Below are positions 1 to 8,455 of a stretch of 64,000 nucleotides of DNA, piece after piece. The notes beneath the pieces were generated by a model that searched no databases, was not told the DNA's origin, and saw nothing but the letters and a program-made list of their open reading frames with translations. The stretch spans positions 17,980 to 81,979 of the forward strand of contig DATBFG010000019.1 of assembly GCA_036558645.1 (NCBI GenBank), given 5' to 3'. Position 1 is the first letter of the stretch; every line of letters begins with the position of its first letter. The stretch comes from DATBFG01 sp036558645. Lineage in GTDB: Bacteria; Acidobacteriota; Terriglobia; Terriglobales; Acidobacteriaceae. The translations under genes and the position numbers were made by a program.

Positions 1-867
1 ATAAACCATCGAGCGCTTCCGGAGTTCCTCGAACATCGATGGCGCAAAGGCGTCCCACGCGCTTGAAACGCCTCCTCCGATCACGTACATGGGCAGATTC
101 AGTGCGTTGACCAGATTGGCGACGCCGATTCCAAGCGCAGAGCCCACACGCCGAAAGATTGTCCGCGCAGCTTCGTCACCCTGAATGGCCAGGTTGTAAA
201 TCGATTTCGCGCCAAACTCAGGATCGCTGCTCGACGCCTCGGCAAGAGACGGAGCAGAGCCTGAATCAATTGCCTCTTTCGCCATTCGCGCGACCGCAGT
301 TGCCGAGGCATACGCTTCTAGGCATCCACGGTTACCGCATTTGCATAGAACGCCGTTTTCATCGATCGTCATGTGACCGAACTCACCCGCCATACCGGTC
401 ATCCCGTGCAGAATCTTCTTTCCGAGTACCAGGCCACCGCCAACCCCAGTGCCCAACGTCAACATCGCCATGTCATCCACGTGGCGGGCTGCACCAAGCC
501 ATTTCTCTCCCAGTGCCGCAACATTCGCATCGTTCTCTAGCAGCACGCGAGTATTCAGACGCCGCTCAATTTCAGCTTGCACCGGAAACTGTGCCCAACC
601 TGGAAGGTTTGGACAAGCGCGTAGCGTGCCCGCCTTCAGGTCAATAATGCCGGGAATCCCCACACCGATGCCCGCCAGCTCCGCTTCACCTTTGTGCTTT
701 TCAACGAGCTCAGCAATCGCCTCGCACATGGCGTCGATCACCTGATCGCGGCCCTGAAAGACTTTTACGCCTAAGGTGACCTTCTCGAGGAGCTGTCCTT
801 TGTCATCCAAGGCGGCAATACGGAGATTTGTGCCGCCAAGATCAACGCCGATGGAATAGTGAGTCAT
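1..867 (-). CDS. ROK family sugar kinase (glucokinase-like), C-terminus beyond window edge
   Basis: Cytoplasmic kinase that would phosphorylate glucose or a related hexose with ATP. The gene reads leftward from an ATG at 867 and is still open at base 1, giving 289 codons without a stop. The N-terminus has the phosphate-binding motif DLGGTN (residues 9-14). The catalytic base should be D113 in ENDAN. The ROK zinc site is present as GEFGH (161-165) followed by CKCGNRGC (175-182). These features make the ROK family secure. Substrate is not certain, since the same fold includes glucokinase, fructokinase, N-acetylmannosamine kinase and repressors; no N-terminal helix-turn-helix is present, which argues for an enzyme. 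A typical ROK kinase is 300-320 residues, so only the last 20-30 are missing. Confidence 0.9.
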   Translation of the reverse strand, partial: MTHYSIGVDLGGTNLRIAALDDKGQLLEKVTLGVKVFQGRDQVIDAMCEAIAELVEKHKGEAELAGIGVGIPGIIDLKAGTLRACPNLPGWAQFPVQAEIERRLNTRVLLENDANVAALGEKWLGAARHVDDMAMLTLGTGVGGGLVLGKKILHGMTGMAGEFGHMTIDENGVLCKCGNRGCLEAYASATAVARMAKEAIDSGSAPSLAEASSSDPEFGAKSIYNLAIQGDEAARTIFRRVGSALGIGVANLVNALNLPMYVIGGGVSSAWDAFAPSMFEELRKRSMVY

Positions 868-971
868 GAGCTTTGGTTGCAGTGTCAGGTCTTCAGATTT
901 TCGATTGTAACCCGCTGTCAGTCACAAGTCTGCGATCGGAATCCGCGAATGCCGGATTTATGTTCGTTTTT

Positions 972-1904
972 TCATTTTTGGCACTGCGGGCAGTAATGAC
1001 TACTGCGTCCGGCAATGACGATCCGCTTGATCGGAGTCTTGCACACCAGGCACGGCTCTCCCTCGCGGCCATATACGCGGTGCTCAAGTTGGAAGAAACC
1101 CTCGTTACCCTCCGCATCCACGTAGTCAGAAACTGACGAACCCCCGAGGGCAATGGCCTCCTTGAGAACTTCTTGAACAGAAAGATACAGACGCCTCAGA
1201 TCTTCGCTTCGGAGCGACGCAGCACGACGACGAGGACGCACGCCCGCGCGAAACAGCGACTCATCGGCATAGATGTTGCCCACTCCGCTGAGCAGTCCCT
1301 GATTTAAGAGTGCGCTCTTGATGGGAGTCTTGCGTCCTTTGAAGAGCTGTACAAAGCGATCGAGTTCTACTTCGAGCGGTTCGGAACCGGCGGCTTGGAA
1401 CTGATGGGCGACGCTGAGGCGTCCGAAACGCCGCGGATCGACGAAGCGCAACTCTTTGCCCGACGCCAGCTTCACGATGGCGTGCGTATGCTTCTCGACC
1501 TCCGCATCAGGATTGCAAATCACCACGCTTCCCGTCATTCCGAGATGAACGATCCACTGAGAGTGTTCGGATGTAATTTCCGATCCACCACTCGCTGCGG
1601 ACTTAGCGCCTCGCGGTTTGGATGACGTGGGCTTTTTTGATTTTGAGACCCTTGATTTTGAGATCCTCGATTTCAGCGCTTTCTTCTTGCCGGTCTCCGC
1701 GGTAGGTTCCAGATCAAAGACGATGTGCTTCCCGACTCTCCGCACGTCGGCAATGCGCTTCGACTCGAGCGTCGCCACGATCTCTCGAGCGGGGGACTTC
1801 AGTGGTTCTGGCTTTGAGCCTAGCCAGACCGATTCCATCACGTCGCCTGTCACGCGACGAGCGAGACCGCGGGCGATTGTTTCTACTTCGGGGAGTTCTG
1901 GCAT
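972..1904 (-). CDS. mutM: Formamidopyrimidine-DNA glycosylase (Fpg/MutM) with a Lys/Ser-rich insertion
   Basis: Base-excision-repair glycosylase/AP lyase that removes 8-oxoguanine and formamidopyrimidines. The start MPELPEVET supplies the catalytic Pro1 (after Met removal) and Glu; K59 in VGKH matches the conserved Lys57. The C-terminus has the zinc finger CLVC...CPQC with 16 residues between the pairs, directly before the stop, as in the family. At 310 residues it is about 35-40 longer than usual. The excess is one block at about residues 68-115, between the strand HIVFDLEP and VHLGMTGS, rich in Lys, Ser and Ala with short repeats such as SKSRVSKSK. It probably forms a disordered basic loop. 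The catalytic core is otherwise complete, so the gene looks functional. Confidence 0.95.
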   Translation of the reverse strand: MPELPEVETIARGLARRVTGDVMESVWLGSKPEPLKSPAREIVATLESKRIADVRRVGKHIVFDLEPTAETGKKKALKSRISKSRVSKSKKPTSSKPRGAKSAASGGSEITSEHSQWIVHLGMTGSVVICNPDAEVEKHTHAIVKLASGKELRFVDPRRFGRLSVAHQFQAAGSEPLEVELDRFVQLFKGRKTPIKSALLNQGLLSGVGNIYADESLFRAGVRPRRRAASLRSEDLRRLYLSVQEVLKEAIALGGSSVSDYVDAEGNEGFFQLEHRVYGREGEPCLVCKTPIKRIVIAGRSSHYCPQCQK

Positions 1905-1953
1905 GGATGGCTTCCTGCCGCTGGCTACTGGCTTCTCATTCCTCGCGCTTCGA

Positions 1954-2415
1954 CTAGCGAGCCGGGGTTGCCTGCTGGAATCGCAACCGCCACTCGTCTC
2001 CTTGCTTCACCCACAAGTCGGAGATGTGCTGGTAGCGCGGTAGAGTTTCGTCGTAGACCATCATGCGTACCACGCAATCGTAGGTGACAATAGCGGCCGT
2101 ATCGTTAATCGGTACAACGCTGGCCCCGTAAGGCCAGTACATGTCAATCTTCGTCTCTCGCATGTTCTCCAGAAGGTCGGCCTTGCCAAATGCGGACCCG
2201 TCCGTGCCGATCGCGACAAAATCGTTCGTGATGTTGCGCTTTAGGAAATCAACGTCCTTCTTCTTGTACGCCTCGGCCATCGCAGTGTTGCTCGCCAGCA
2301 GTGTCTGTTCAAGCGAAGTCGGAGGCTTCGGCACAACGGCGCCCGGATTCTGGCAGAGAGTACTGACAGCGGCACACAACACGAACGCAGTGATCGTGAA
2401 ACCTCGCATCGTCAA
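1954..2415 (-). CDS. Secreted DUF4440 / SnoaL-like (NTF2 fold) protein
   Basis: A 153-residue protein with an N-terminal signal peptide (hydrophobic stretch FTITAFVLCAAVSTLC) followed by one NTF2-like domain. The pattern is typical of DUF4440: an initial helix with LLASNTAMAEAYKKKDVDFLKRNITNDF, a glycine turn GTDGSAFGKADLL, and C-terminal strands ending WVKQGDEWRLRFQQATP. No catalytic residues are defined for this family, so no reaction is assigned. It lies 49 bases from mutM and 6 bases downstream of hisS on the same strand, so it may be the distal gene of a hisS transcript. Two further DUF4440 genes occur in this window (near 20.4 and 25.0 kb). Confidence 0.8.
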   Translation of the reverse strand: MTMRGFTITAFVLCAAVSTLCQNPGAVVPKPPTSLEQTLLASNTAMAEAYKKKDVDFLKRNITNDFVAIGTDGSAFGKADLLENMRETKIDMYWPYGASVVPINDTAAIVTYDCVVRMMVYDETLPRYQHISDLWVKQGDEWRLRFQQATPAR

Positions 2416-2421
2416 TCCTCC

Positions 2422-3717
2422 TTATCGACTGCCTTGGATTCTCTCGGCAAGTTCGGATCTCGGAACTGTGACTTGTTCGCCGGTCGCCAGATTCTTTAGC
2501 GCGAATGCATTCGCCTGGACTTCGTTCTCTCCTACGATCAACGCATATTTCGCGCCTAATTTTTCAGCGGTCTCAAAAGACTTCTTCAGTCGAAACCCTG
2601 CGTCTCCCAGGTCCGCGATAATACCCTTCCTTCTCAACTCGCGGGCGAGGCGAGCGGCTTCGCGATCCATGCCATCTCCGAGTGGCGCAATGTAGACGTC
2701 TGGTTTCGCCTGTACCTCGTCAGCTGTTTGCTTGAGTGCAAGTATCAGGCGGTCTTCTCCGATGGCAAAGCCGATTCCTGGAGCTGCCGGTCCACCGAGC
2801 GACTCTGATAGCCCGTCGTATCGTCCTCCGCCGAGGATCGCATTCTGTGCACCCAGAGCGCCATGCGTGAATTCGAATGCTGTCCGCGTGTAGTAGTCCA
2901 GGCCTCGCACCAATCGGTCGTTCAGCCGAAACGCCACGCCCACGGCGCTCAAGATCTCCTGAACCGAAACGAAGTGTTTCTGGCAGCCTTCGTCCAGGTA
3001 CTGGCTGATGCGCGGAAGGGTTTCGATGATCGGTTGATCCTCCGGAACCTTGCAATCAAAGATGCGCAACGGATTCGTAACTGCGCGCCGCTGGCAATCC
3101 TCACACATTTTCGCGGCAACCGGCTCAAGCGCCTTACGCAAGGCTTCGTTATAGGTGGCACGGTCACTGGGACAGCCGACTGAATTCAATTCCAGATTCC
3201 AGTCCGTAATACCCAGACGATCGAGAAGTGTTGCCAGCATTTCGAGCACTTCGGCGTCGCGAGCGGGAGATTCGCTCCCAGCCGAGACCGGTCCAATCAC
3301 CTCTGCGCCAATTTGAAAGAACTGCCGGTACCGCCCTTTCTGCGGACGTTCCCTTCGAAACTGCGGCCCGATGTAGTAAAGCTTGCTCAGCCCGCGCTCC
3401 CAAAGTTTGTGCTCGATGTAGGCGCGAACGACGCCTGCCGTGTTCTCCGGACGCAGCGTGAGCGACTGCCCTTTCTCCGATTGTGCGCGGCCGCGATCTT
3501 CAAAGGTGTACATCTCCTTCGAGACGATGTCCGTTTCCTCGCCTACGGAACGAGCGAAAAGCTGCGTCTCCTCGAAAATAGGCGTGCGGATCTCGTGGAA
3601 GTTGTATATCCGAAATACTTCGCGCACCGTGGCATCGGCGAAATTCCATAGCGCCGTATCCGGCGGCAGTAGATCGCGTGTTCCTCGGACAGCTTTGATT
3701 TGTCGGATTGCAGCCAT
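2422..3717 (-). CDS. hisS: Histidyl-tRNA synthetase
   Basis: Class II aminoacyl-tRNA synthetase that charges tRNA-His, 431 residues, cytoplasmic. The family landmarks appear in order: KAVRGTRDLLPP near the N-terminus, motif 2 region YYIGPQFRRERPQKGRYRQF, the histidine-specific motif LVRGLDYYTRTAFE, GGGRYDGL, and motif 3 GIGFAIGEDRL. The C-terminal anticodon-binding domain (DVYIAPLGDGMD to VPRSELAERI) follows. The ATG at 3717 overlaps by one base the TGA of the upstream hexapeptide-repeat gene, suggesting translational coupling. Length is close to the usual 420-430 residues and nothing is missing. Confidence 0.96.
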   Translation of the reverse strand: MAAIRQIKAVRGTRDLLPPDTALWNFADATVREVFRIYNFHEIRTPIFEETQLFARSVGEETDIVSKEMYTFEDRGRAQSEKGQSLTLRPENTAGVVRAYIEHKLWERGLSKLYYIGPQFRRERPQKGRYRQFFQIGAEVIGPVSAGSESPARDAEVLEMLATLLDRLGITDWNLELNSVGCPSDRATYNEALRKALEPVAAKMCEDCQRRAVTNPLRIFDCKVPEDQPIIETLPRISQYLDEGCQKHFVSVQEILSAVGVAFRLNDRLVRGLDYYTRTAFEFTHGALGAQNAILGGGRYDGLSESLGGPAAPGIGFAIGEDRLILALKQTADEVQAKPDVYIAPLGDGMDREAARLARELRRKGIIADLGDAGFRLKKSFETAEKLGAKYALIVGENEVQANAFALKNLATGEQVTVPRSELAERIQGSR

Positions 3718-4241
3718 CAGCTCTCGGGCGTCAGTTCGACCAGGTACGAATTCTTGTATTCCAGGTAGTTCTTCGCATAGCGCATGATCGTTTCCTGATC
3801 TTTCTCATCCAGCTTGCGCCGAAACTTTCCCGGGGAACCCATCCAGAGAGAAAAAGGCTCCACAATCGTCTTCTCCGGAATGAGCGTGCCGGCGGCGATA
3901 ATCGACCCCGCTCCTATATGCGCTCCGTTCAGGATGATCGATCCCATACCGATCAGGCATTTGTCTTCCACCGTGCAGCCATGCAAGGTGACCGAGTGCC
4001 CAACCGTGACGTAGTCGCCCACAAAGACTCCGTACTGTTGCTTCATGCCATGCAGCACACTGCAGTCCTGGATATTGCTGTGTGCCCCGACACGAATCGA
4101 ATGCACATCTCCGCGCAGCACTGCATTCATCCACACGCTCGCGTGCTCGCCGAGCACCACGTCGCCGATCAGTTGTGCCGAGTCGTCCACATAACACGTA
4201 TGCGGAACCGTTGGTGTAATGCCCTTATAGGATCGAATCAT
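3717..4241 (-). CDS. Gamma-carbonic anhydrase family protein (left-handed beta-helix)
   Basis: A 174-residue protein built of hexapeptide repeats ([LIV]GxxxxV type, for example LIGDVVLGEHASVWMNAVLRGD, VGAHSNIQDCSVLHG, VGDYVTVGHSVTLHG, IGMGSIILNGAHIGAGSIIAAGT) and a C-terminal amphipathic helix. The histidines in SVLHG and VGHSVTLHG fit the zinc ligands of gamma carbonic anhydrases (YrdA/PaaY/Cam-like group). Trimeric cytosolic proteins of this type range from active carbonic anhydrases to proteins with no shown activity, so a CO2 hydration role is a family inference only. It is directly upstream of hisS with a one-base ATGA-type overlap. Confidence 0.88.
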   Translation of the reverse strand: MIRSYKGITPTVPHTCYVDDSAQLIGDVVLGEHASVWMNAVLRGDVHSIRVGAHSNIQDCSVLHGMKQQYGVFVGDYVTVGHSVTLHGCTVEDKCLIGMGSIILNGAHIGAGSIIAAGTLIPEKTIVEPFSLWMGSPGKFRRKLDEKDQETIMRYAKNYLEYKNSYLVELTPES

Positions 4242-4310
4242 GATGGCAAGAATTTGAACATAACACGGCGATGCATTTCAGCGTAAGGGGTGGACCGTCA
4301 ATGCAAAGAC

Positions 4311-4333
4311 GTAGCGCCGGCGTCTCGCCGGCC
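4311..4333. repeat. REP-like GC palindrome, copy 1
   Basis: A short palindrome, GCCGGC-gtctc-GCCGGC, preceded by GTAGC. Two related copies occur at 8377-8400 and 17465-17484, all intergenic and all starting TAGCGCC. Such REP-like elements can act as mRNA 3'-end stabilisers or terminators; here it lies 69 bases upstream of the gamma-carbonic anhydrase start and beyond the 3' end of the DUF4097 gene (4400). Confidence 0.6.
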
Positions 4334-4399
4334 AACCGCAATAAGAAAGGGTGCAGAAGCTTCCTTCATGCACCCTCAAAGTTCCGAATTTGTTCAGGC

Positions 4400-5881
4400 C
4401 TAATTGTCAGTAGGCTCTACCGGCGTCTTCTCCGCCTTTGGCGCTTTAGGAGCCTTATGGGCAGGTGGCGTAGGCGCTGCCGGTGGCGTCGCCATCGAAA
4501 CGACAGATCCCTTGCGGATCCCAATTGTGCCGTGCTCATTGTTCACGACCACCCGTGGGCCGCCGCCTCGAACCATGCCTGAGGCAGTACCGGCGTCATC
4601 GCCGTTTTGCACCTTCAATTCGTCAAAGTCAGATTCGACCTCGCCTCCACGCGCTCGCGCGTCGAGTTGAAATGCGGTGTTTTCCGGAATGTAGAGTTGC
4701 ACGTCACCTTTCCGATTGTCCACCTGCACGCTGCCCATCTTTTTCATCTCTATTTCGACGGCGCCGTTCTCATCCTGCAGCCGAACATCTCCGTTCACGC
4801 CACTCAGCCGGATATCTTTAGATCGCGTCGTCAGGCGGACTGGTCCAGTAATTTCCGTCGCACGAAGATCTCCGGAATCAAGGTCCAGGTCTCCATCAAG
4901 GCTCGCTAGTTCCATGTCGGTGCGCGAAGACTTGAAGCGCACCGTTTTTCCGATGCGCCCGAGCTTGACCCCTTCCATAAACTCACCGTTGAGGGCCACC
5001 GCACCTTTAACGTCTTCAATGGAGGTTTCATCCACACGGCCATCGACGGAAACATCCCCGGAAACCTGGGACACACGCACCGAACTGTGCTGCAGATTCA
5101 GCGTCGCTTTGCCATCAATATCGGTCAGCGAAACGTCGCCATGCTGACTCGTAATGTCCACGTCTCCCTTGCGAGCCATCACGCTCACATCGCCACGCCG
5201 GTTCGTAATCGTGACTGACGCGTTCTTGGGGATATATACATCCATGTCGGTTGAGACTCGATGATCACCCGCGCCCTGCGTGTTTGCATTGAGCGTGATG
5301 ATGTGTTCGCCGGTAGTGAGCTGCGGCTTCGTCCCGGTGTTCCACTTGTCGGCATCCGATTGGCTTTCTGCCACAATCCTCTTGCGGACGACTACTCGAA
5401 TCTTTCCTTCATCCGCGGTATTCACATTCACTCCGCCGCGCTCGGTGACAATCTGCAGCTTGGTGTCCGCGGGAAACGCTTGTTCAATCTGGTCATCGTA
5501 ACTGTAGCTGTGTCCAAACCACTCGAAGTCATCGTCACCGAGGTCGATATTCTCGCGCACCGCCCCCCAGTTGACTCGCGATGCCTGGGTGGCTGACAGT
5601 CCGAACACAACCAGGGCAATCAGCAGAAGTACGCCTCCGGCCCCGATCCCGCGTGGCTGATATCCCTGGCTTTGAGCCTGCCTGTACTCCACAAGCTTGA
5701 TCACACCCCACAGAATCATCAGCACCGGCCAGTAGCGCGCGAACCACGTGCCCAGCGTCATCCACTTCAGCACGCCCATATTGGCCAGCAGAAGCCCAAC
5801 CCCAACCAGGATCAGCACCACCGGCCCTGCAAAAGAGCGGCGTTGTCGCGGCCGCGGAGGAGTCTGAACAGAACTAGCCAT
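4400..5881 (-). CDS. Membrane-anchored DUF4097 protein with N-terminal LiaF/LiaI-type transmembrane segments
   Basis: A 493-residue envelope protein. Residues about 15-60 form two hydrophobic helices separated by a short turn (VVLILVGVGLLLANMGVLKW and WPVLMILWGVIKLVEY), as in LiaI/LiaF-like DUF5668 regions, and a third helix (GGVLLLIALVVFGLSA) follows. The remainder is a long right-handed repeat of short strands (DVSVMARKGDVDITSQHGDVSLTDI and similar), the DUF4097 putative adhesin fold. The end is Pro/Ala/Lys rich. The ATG at 5881 is preferred over the one at 5893 because GAGGTG sits five to six bases upstream. It overlaps the upstream gene by 8 bases. As last gene of the sigma/anti-sigma operon it is probably an envelope sensor or protective coat protein; the exact role is unknown. 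Confidence 0.82.
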   Translation of the reverse strand: MASSVQTPPRPRQRRSFAGPVVLILVGVGLLLANMGVLKWMTLGTWFARYWPVLMILWGVIKLVEYRQAQSQGYQPRGIGAGGVLLLIALVVFGLSATQASRVNWGAVRENIDLGDDDFEWFGHSYSYDDQIEQAFPADTKLQIVTERGGVNVNTADEGKIRVVVRKRIVAESQSDADKWNTGTKPQLTTGEHIITLNANTQGAGDHRVSTDMDVYIPKNASVTITNRRGDVSVMARKGDVDITSQHGDVSLTDIDGKATLNLQHSSVRVSQVSGDVSVDGRVDETSIEDVKGAVALNGEFMEGVKLGRIGKTVRFKSSRTDMELASLDGDLDLDSGDLRATEITGPVRLTTRSKDIRLSGVNGDVRLQDENGAVEIEMKKMGSVQVDNRKGDVQLYIPENTAFQLDARARGGEVESDFDELKVQNGDDAGTASGMVRGGGPRVVVNNEHGTIGIRKGSVVSMATPPAAPTPPAHKAPKAPKAEKTPVEPTDN

Positions 5882-6833
5882 TGTGCACCTCACTTGAAGG
5901 CGGTGGCTGTACCTCGCCGCTCATGACTCCGCTTGCTGGAGGCTCTTGACGAGGTGGCATCTCAATATGGCCTGCCGTCGAAGCATTGCCTTGCAGGATC
6001 TTGACCAGACCAATCACAACCAGCAGCACCGGCCAAGTGCTGTGAAAGGACAGCACACCCTGCTCTGAGAGCAGGAAAAGAACGCCAAGCGTAACCAGGA
6101 TCGCGGGCCCCATCAAGCAGTGGGCACGACAGCGATCACACTCACATCCCACCGGCTTGGTTCCGATGAGTCCCATTCGACGGGCGAACAGCCACGCGCC
6201 CACCAGAATCAAAATCAATGGCCACAGACGTCCGAATCCCAGGAACCAGAAGCCCAGGTTGTGGAGCATGAAGATGACTCCCAACCCGATCAAAACGATG
6301 GCGCCTGCCGGGATCTTCGAGGTATCTACACTATCGCCCGTGCTAAAAGTCCTGCTCAGCCCGAATGGATCTGGCGCAGGCTGGCCCATCTGCAGCGCAC
6401 GCGCCGTTCGTACTGCATCAATGATTTGGTAAAAGTAAAAAAAGCCGAGTCCCAAACCTAGAAAAACATGCACAGCATCGCTCTCGGTCGATGCCTGTCC
6501 CCAGATCATTCCCGTAAAAATCAACAGATGTGCCAGCCCCTTGGCATATTGCGCGCAATACACGGCGCCCACGCCAAAGGGGAAAAATCCGGCCAGAATG
6601 CCCGCAACCGTGGGATTCGGCCCCGATTGACCGGATGGAGTGCCCCTCACACCTTGGTCGACAACCCCTTGATAAGTTGACGGAGGCGGCTGCACTCCCT
6701 CCAATCGTGCGGCCAGACAATTTTCACAGTAAATCACTCCCTTTACGTCGCGCGTGCAATTCCTGCACAACGCCTTGCCGCAGGTGCGGCAATAAGCCGC
6801 TGCGGCCGTATCAGGATGATTGGCGCAGTTCAT
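5874..6833 (-). CDS. B-box-type zinc finger membrane protein with LiaF-like C-terminal region
   Basis: A 319-residue protein that begins with a compact zinc-binding module (CANHPDTAAAAYCRTCGKALC..C...CENC, residues 3-40), then a Pro/Gly linker, and at least five hydrophobic helices: AGILAGFFPFGVGAVY, LLIFTGMIWG, IVLIGLGVIFMLHNLGFW, LWPLILILVGAWLFA and WPVLLVVIGLVKIL. The paired helices near the end resemble LiaF/DUF5668 segments in the next gene. The ATG is preceded by a strong AGGAGG and overlaps the anti-sigma stop as ATGA. Context implies a role in envelope stress output under the ECF sigma factor; no enzymatic residues were seen. Confidence 0.78.
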   Translation of the reverse strand: MNCANHPDTAAAAYCRTCGKALCRNCTRDVKGVIYCENCLAARLEGVQPPPSTYQGVVDQGVRGTPSGQSGPNPTVAGILAGFFPFGVGAVYCAQYAKGLAHLLIFTGMIWGQASTESDAVHVFLGLGLGFFYFYQIIDAVRTARALQMGQPAPDPFGLSRTFSTGDSVDTSKIPAGAIVLIGLGVIFMLHNLGFWFLGFGRLWPLILILVGAWLFARRMGLIGTKPVGCECDRCRAHCLMGPAILVTLGVLFLLSEQGVLSFHSTWPVLLVVIGLVKILQGNASTAGHIEMPPRQEPPASGVMSGEVQPPPSSEVHNG

Positions 6834-7564
6834 ACAAACCTCCTGTAAGTGGTGGCATGCACTACAGGTGGATCGTCGGAGACGGAAGCTAACACTAGTT
6901 GAGTTTCTCCTTGGCTGTAGTTTCGTTCTTGCTTCTGCTCGGGCTGTTCACTCGTATTGTTCTTGCGTTCCCGGTTCTGCTCTTGCGGTCCGGGTTCTGC
7001 CGGGGTAGTTGCCTTCTTCAGTTCGCGTACGCGCGATTCAATCTCGTAAACCAGGCGAATGTTCTCGTAATACTTGACGACTTTGCCGGAAGCCTCGTAG
7101 TAGGTTCGCTTCACAGCAGAGGGGCGAAGATCGACCTGCTTCAGATCTCGAAAGTTCACTCCCGCCACGCTCAGTGCTGCCGACAGCGAGAAAAATGCCA
7201 TGCCGAACGACATGACGAAACGAGGCTGGCGGATCACTCCGATCACCGGAGCAATCCACTCCCGGACTGTCGTCTTCCAGGACGATACCGGCAGCACGCG
7301 AACCGTCGAGCGAGTTTCCTCGCGGCCCGTCGTCGCGGCTAGGATGTTGTGAACCAGATTCGCCGGAGGCGCTACCTCTTCCAGCGACTTCAACCAGTGC
7401 TTCCCTGCCTGGGCCTCTGACCACAGGGGGCCGCAAACTGCGCAAACACGGGCATGCGCCCGGAAGCTCTCCACCTTCTCCGTCGACAAGATCTCGTCCA
7501 GAGCGTCGCTGAGAAGAGCGTCGAACTCCGTGCACTGCATACCGTTCTTGGATTCGCCTGGCAT
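6830..7564 (-). CDS. Anti-sigma factor with zf-HC2 zinc finger and one transmembrane helix
   Basis: A 244-residue single-pass protein. The N-terminal region has the anti-sigma zinc-finger pattern: Cys in MQCTEFDALLSDALD, then HARVCAVC (HxxxCxxC). A hydrophobic helix (FVMSFGMAFFSLSAALSVAGV) follows at about residue 130, leaving a short C-terminal part rich in Glu/Gln/Asn. It should hold the ECF sigma factor at the membrane until a signal releases it. The start ATG at 7564 shares its A with the sigma stop (TGATG), giving translational coupling; a GTG three bases upstream is an alternative. The downstream gene overlaps by four bases. Confidence 0.85.
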   Translation of the reverse strand: MPGESKNGMQCTEFDALLSDALDEILSTEKVESFRAHARVCAVCGPLWSEAQAGKHWLKSLEEVAPPANLVHNILAATTGREETRSTVRVLPVSSWKTTVREWIAPVIGVIRQPRFVMSFGMAFFSLSAALSVAGVNFRDLKQVDLRPSAVKRTYYEASGKVVKYYENIRLVYEIESRVRELKKATTPAEPGPQEQNRERKNNTSEQPEQKQERNYSQGETQLVLASVSDDPPVVHATTYRRFV

Positions 7565-8163
7565 CACATCACCTGCCTATATGTACGTTGTAGCAGGCGC
7601 GCAAGTTCCGCGCGTCCGCGATTTATTCGGGACTTCACCGTACCCTCGGGAACCTTTAGTACTGTGGCAATTTCCTTATAGTCCATGTCCTGCAAGTCCC
7701 GCAGAATCACTGCTTCCCGCAGCTCCGGAGACAGCTTTTGCAGCGCCCGATGTACCGTTTCGCTGGTTTCATGGCTCTGTACCCGGGCATCGGGCGGAAG
7801 TCCTTTATCCGCAATCTGTTCGCTCAAGGGCATGGCGTCCTCGTGCTCCGATGGCGCTCCATCCAGCGAATCGGTAAGCCGATCCTGCTTGGTCTTGCGA
7901 AAGTGGTCCACAAGGAGATTGCGCGTAATCGTGGTAACCCAGGTCGCGAATGCCCCGCGCTCGACGTCGTACGTGTTCAGCGTTCGATACATTTTGATAA
8001 ACACTTCCTGGGAAAGATCTTGTGCATCATCTGCCGATCCTGCAAAGCGATAGCAGATGTTGTATATCCTCCGATTGTACTTTTGAACAATTTCCTCCCA
8101 AGCCCCTGCATCGCCCGCAACGCAGCGACGGACCAGCATTCCAACGGCCTGGGCGTCTTCCAA
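7564..8163 (-). CDS. ECF-family RNA polymerase sigma factor (RpoE-like)
   Basis: A 199-residue group IV sigma factor with region 2 (YNRRIYNICYRFAGSADDAQDLSQEVFIKMYRTL) and region 4 (LSPELREAVILRDLQDMDYKEIATVLKVPEGTVKSRINRGRAELARLL), and no region 3. It directs RNA polymerase to an envelope-stress-type regulon and is first in an operon with its own anti-sigma factor. The reading frame starts at a TTG (8163) with GGGAG eight bases upstream; an internal ATG at 8139 is an alternative that would remove eight residues. No ECF-type promoter could be identified with confidence in the 292-base upstream gap. Confidence 0.92.
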   Translation of the reverse strand: MEDAQAVGMLVRRCVAGDAGAWEEIVQKYNRRIYNICYRFAGSADDAQDLSQEVFIKMYRTLNTYDVERGAFATWVTTITRNLLVDHFRKTKQDRLTDSLDGAPSEHEDAMPLSEQIADKGLPPDARVQSHETSETVHRALQKLSPELREAVILRDLQDMDYKEIATVLKVPEGTVKSRINRGRAELARLLQRTYRQVM

Positions 8164-8237
8164 CCGGCACTCCCGGAACCCCTGGTTTTCTCAGGTCAGC
8201 CCCGCCATTTCAAAGACCCATCGGGCCTGCCTAAACA

Positions 8238-8262
8238 CCACAATACAAGTACGTTGTTGTGG
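8238..8262. other. Inverted repeat upstream of the ECF sigma gene
   Basis: CCACAA and TTGTGG arms separated by 13 bases, about 75 bases upstream of the sigma factor start in an otherwise featureless gap (8164-8455). It could be a regulator site or an RNA hairpin; the arms are short, so chance cannot be excluded. Confidence 0.3.
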
Positions 8263-8376
8263 ACCCAAAAGTTCGCTAATTATAAGAAACAGAGCATTGT
8301 AGCAGCGCTGGGAATAGCAAGCGAAGAGATAGCGAATCACTTCAGGCAGTAGACTTTTTGAGTCTTAAAAAAACAG

Positions 8377-8400
8377 GTAGCGCCGGCATCCTTGCCGGCC
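8377..8400. repeat. REP-like GC palindrome, copy 2
   Basis: GCCGGC-atcctt-GCCGGC preceded by GTAGC, the same layout as the element at 4311. It lies just past the 3' end of the S53 peptidase gene, where it may serve as an mRNA 3'-end hairpin. Confidence 0.6.
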
Positions 8401-8455
8401 CTCGGGGTCGCGGGTGCTTTCAAGGTTTTTTAAAAATGGACAAGTCGAGTGCCGA

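Noticed and set aside
2720..3055. Long frames opposite or out of frame inside hisS and many other genes
   Set aside because: Arg/Ser/Pro-rich composition and full overlap with well-supported genes mark them as shadows of GC-rich coding sequence.
8349..8372. Terminator at agactttttgagtct followed by an A-run
   Set aside because: Only a 5-bp stem, and the A-run is on the wrong side for the plus strand; too weak to call.
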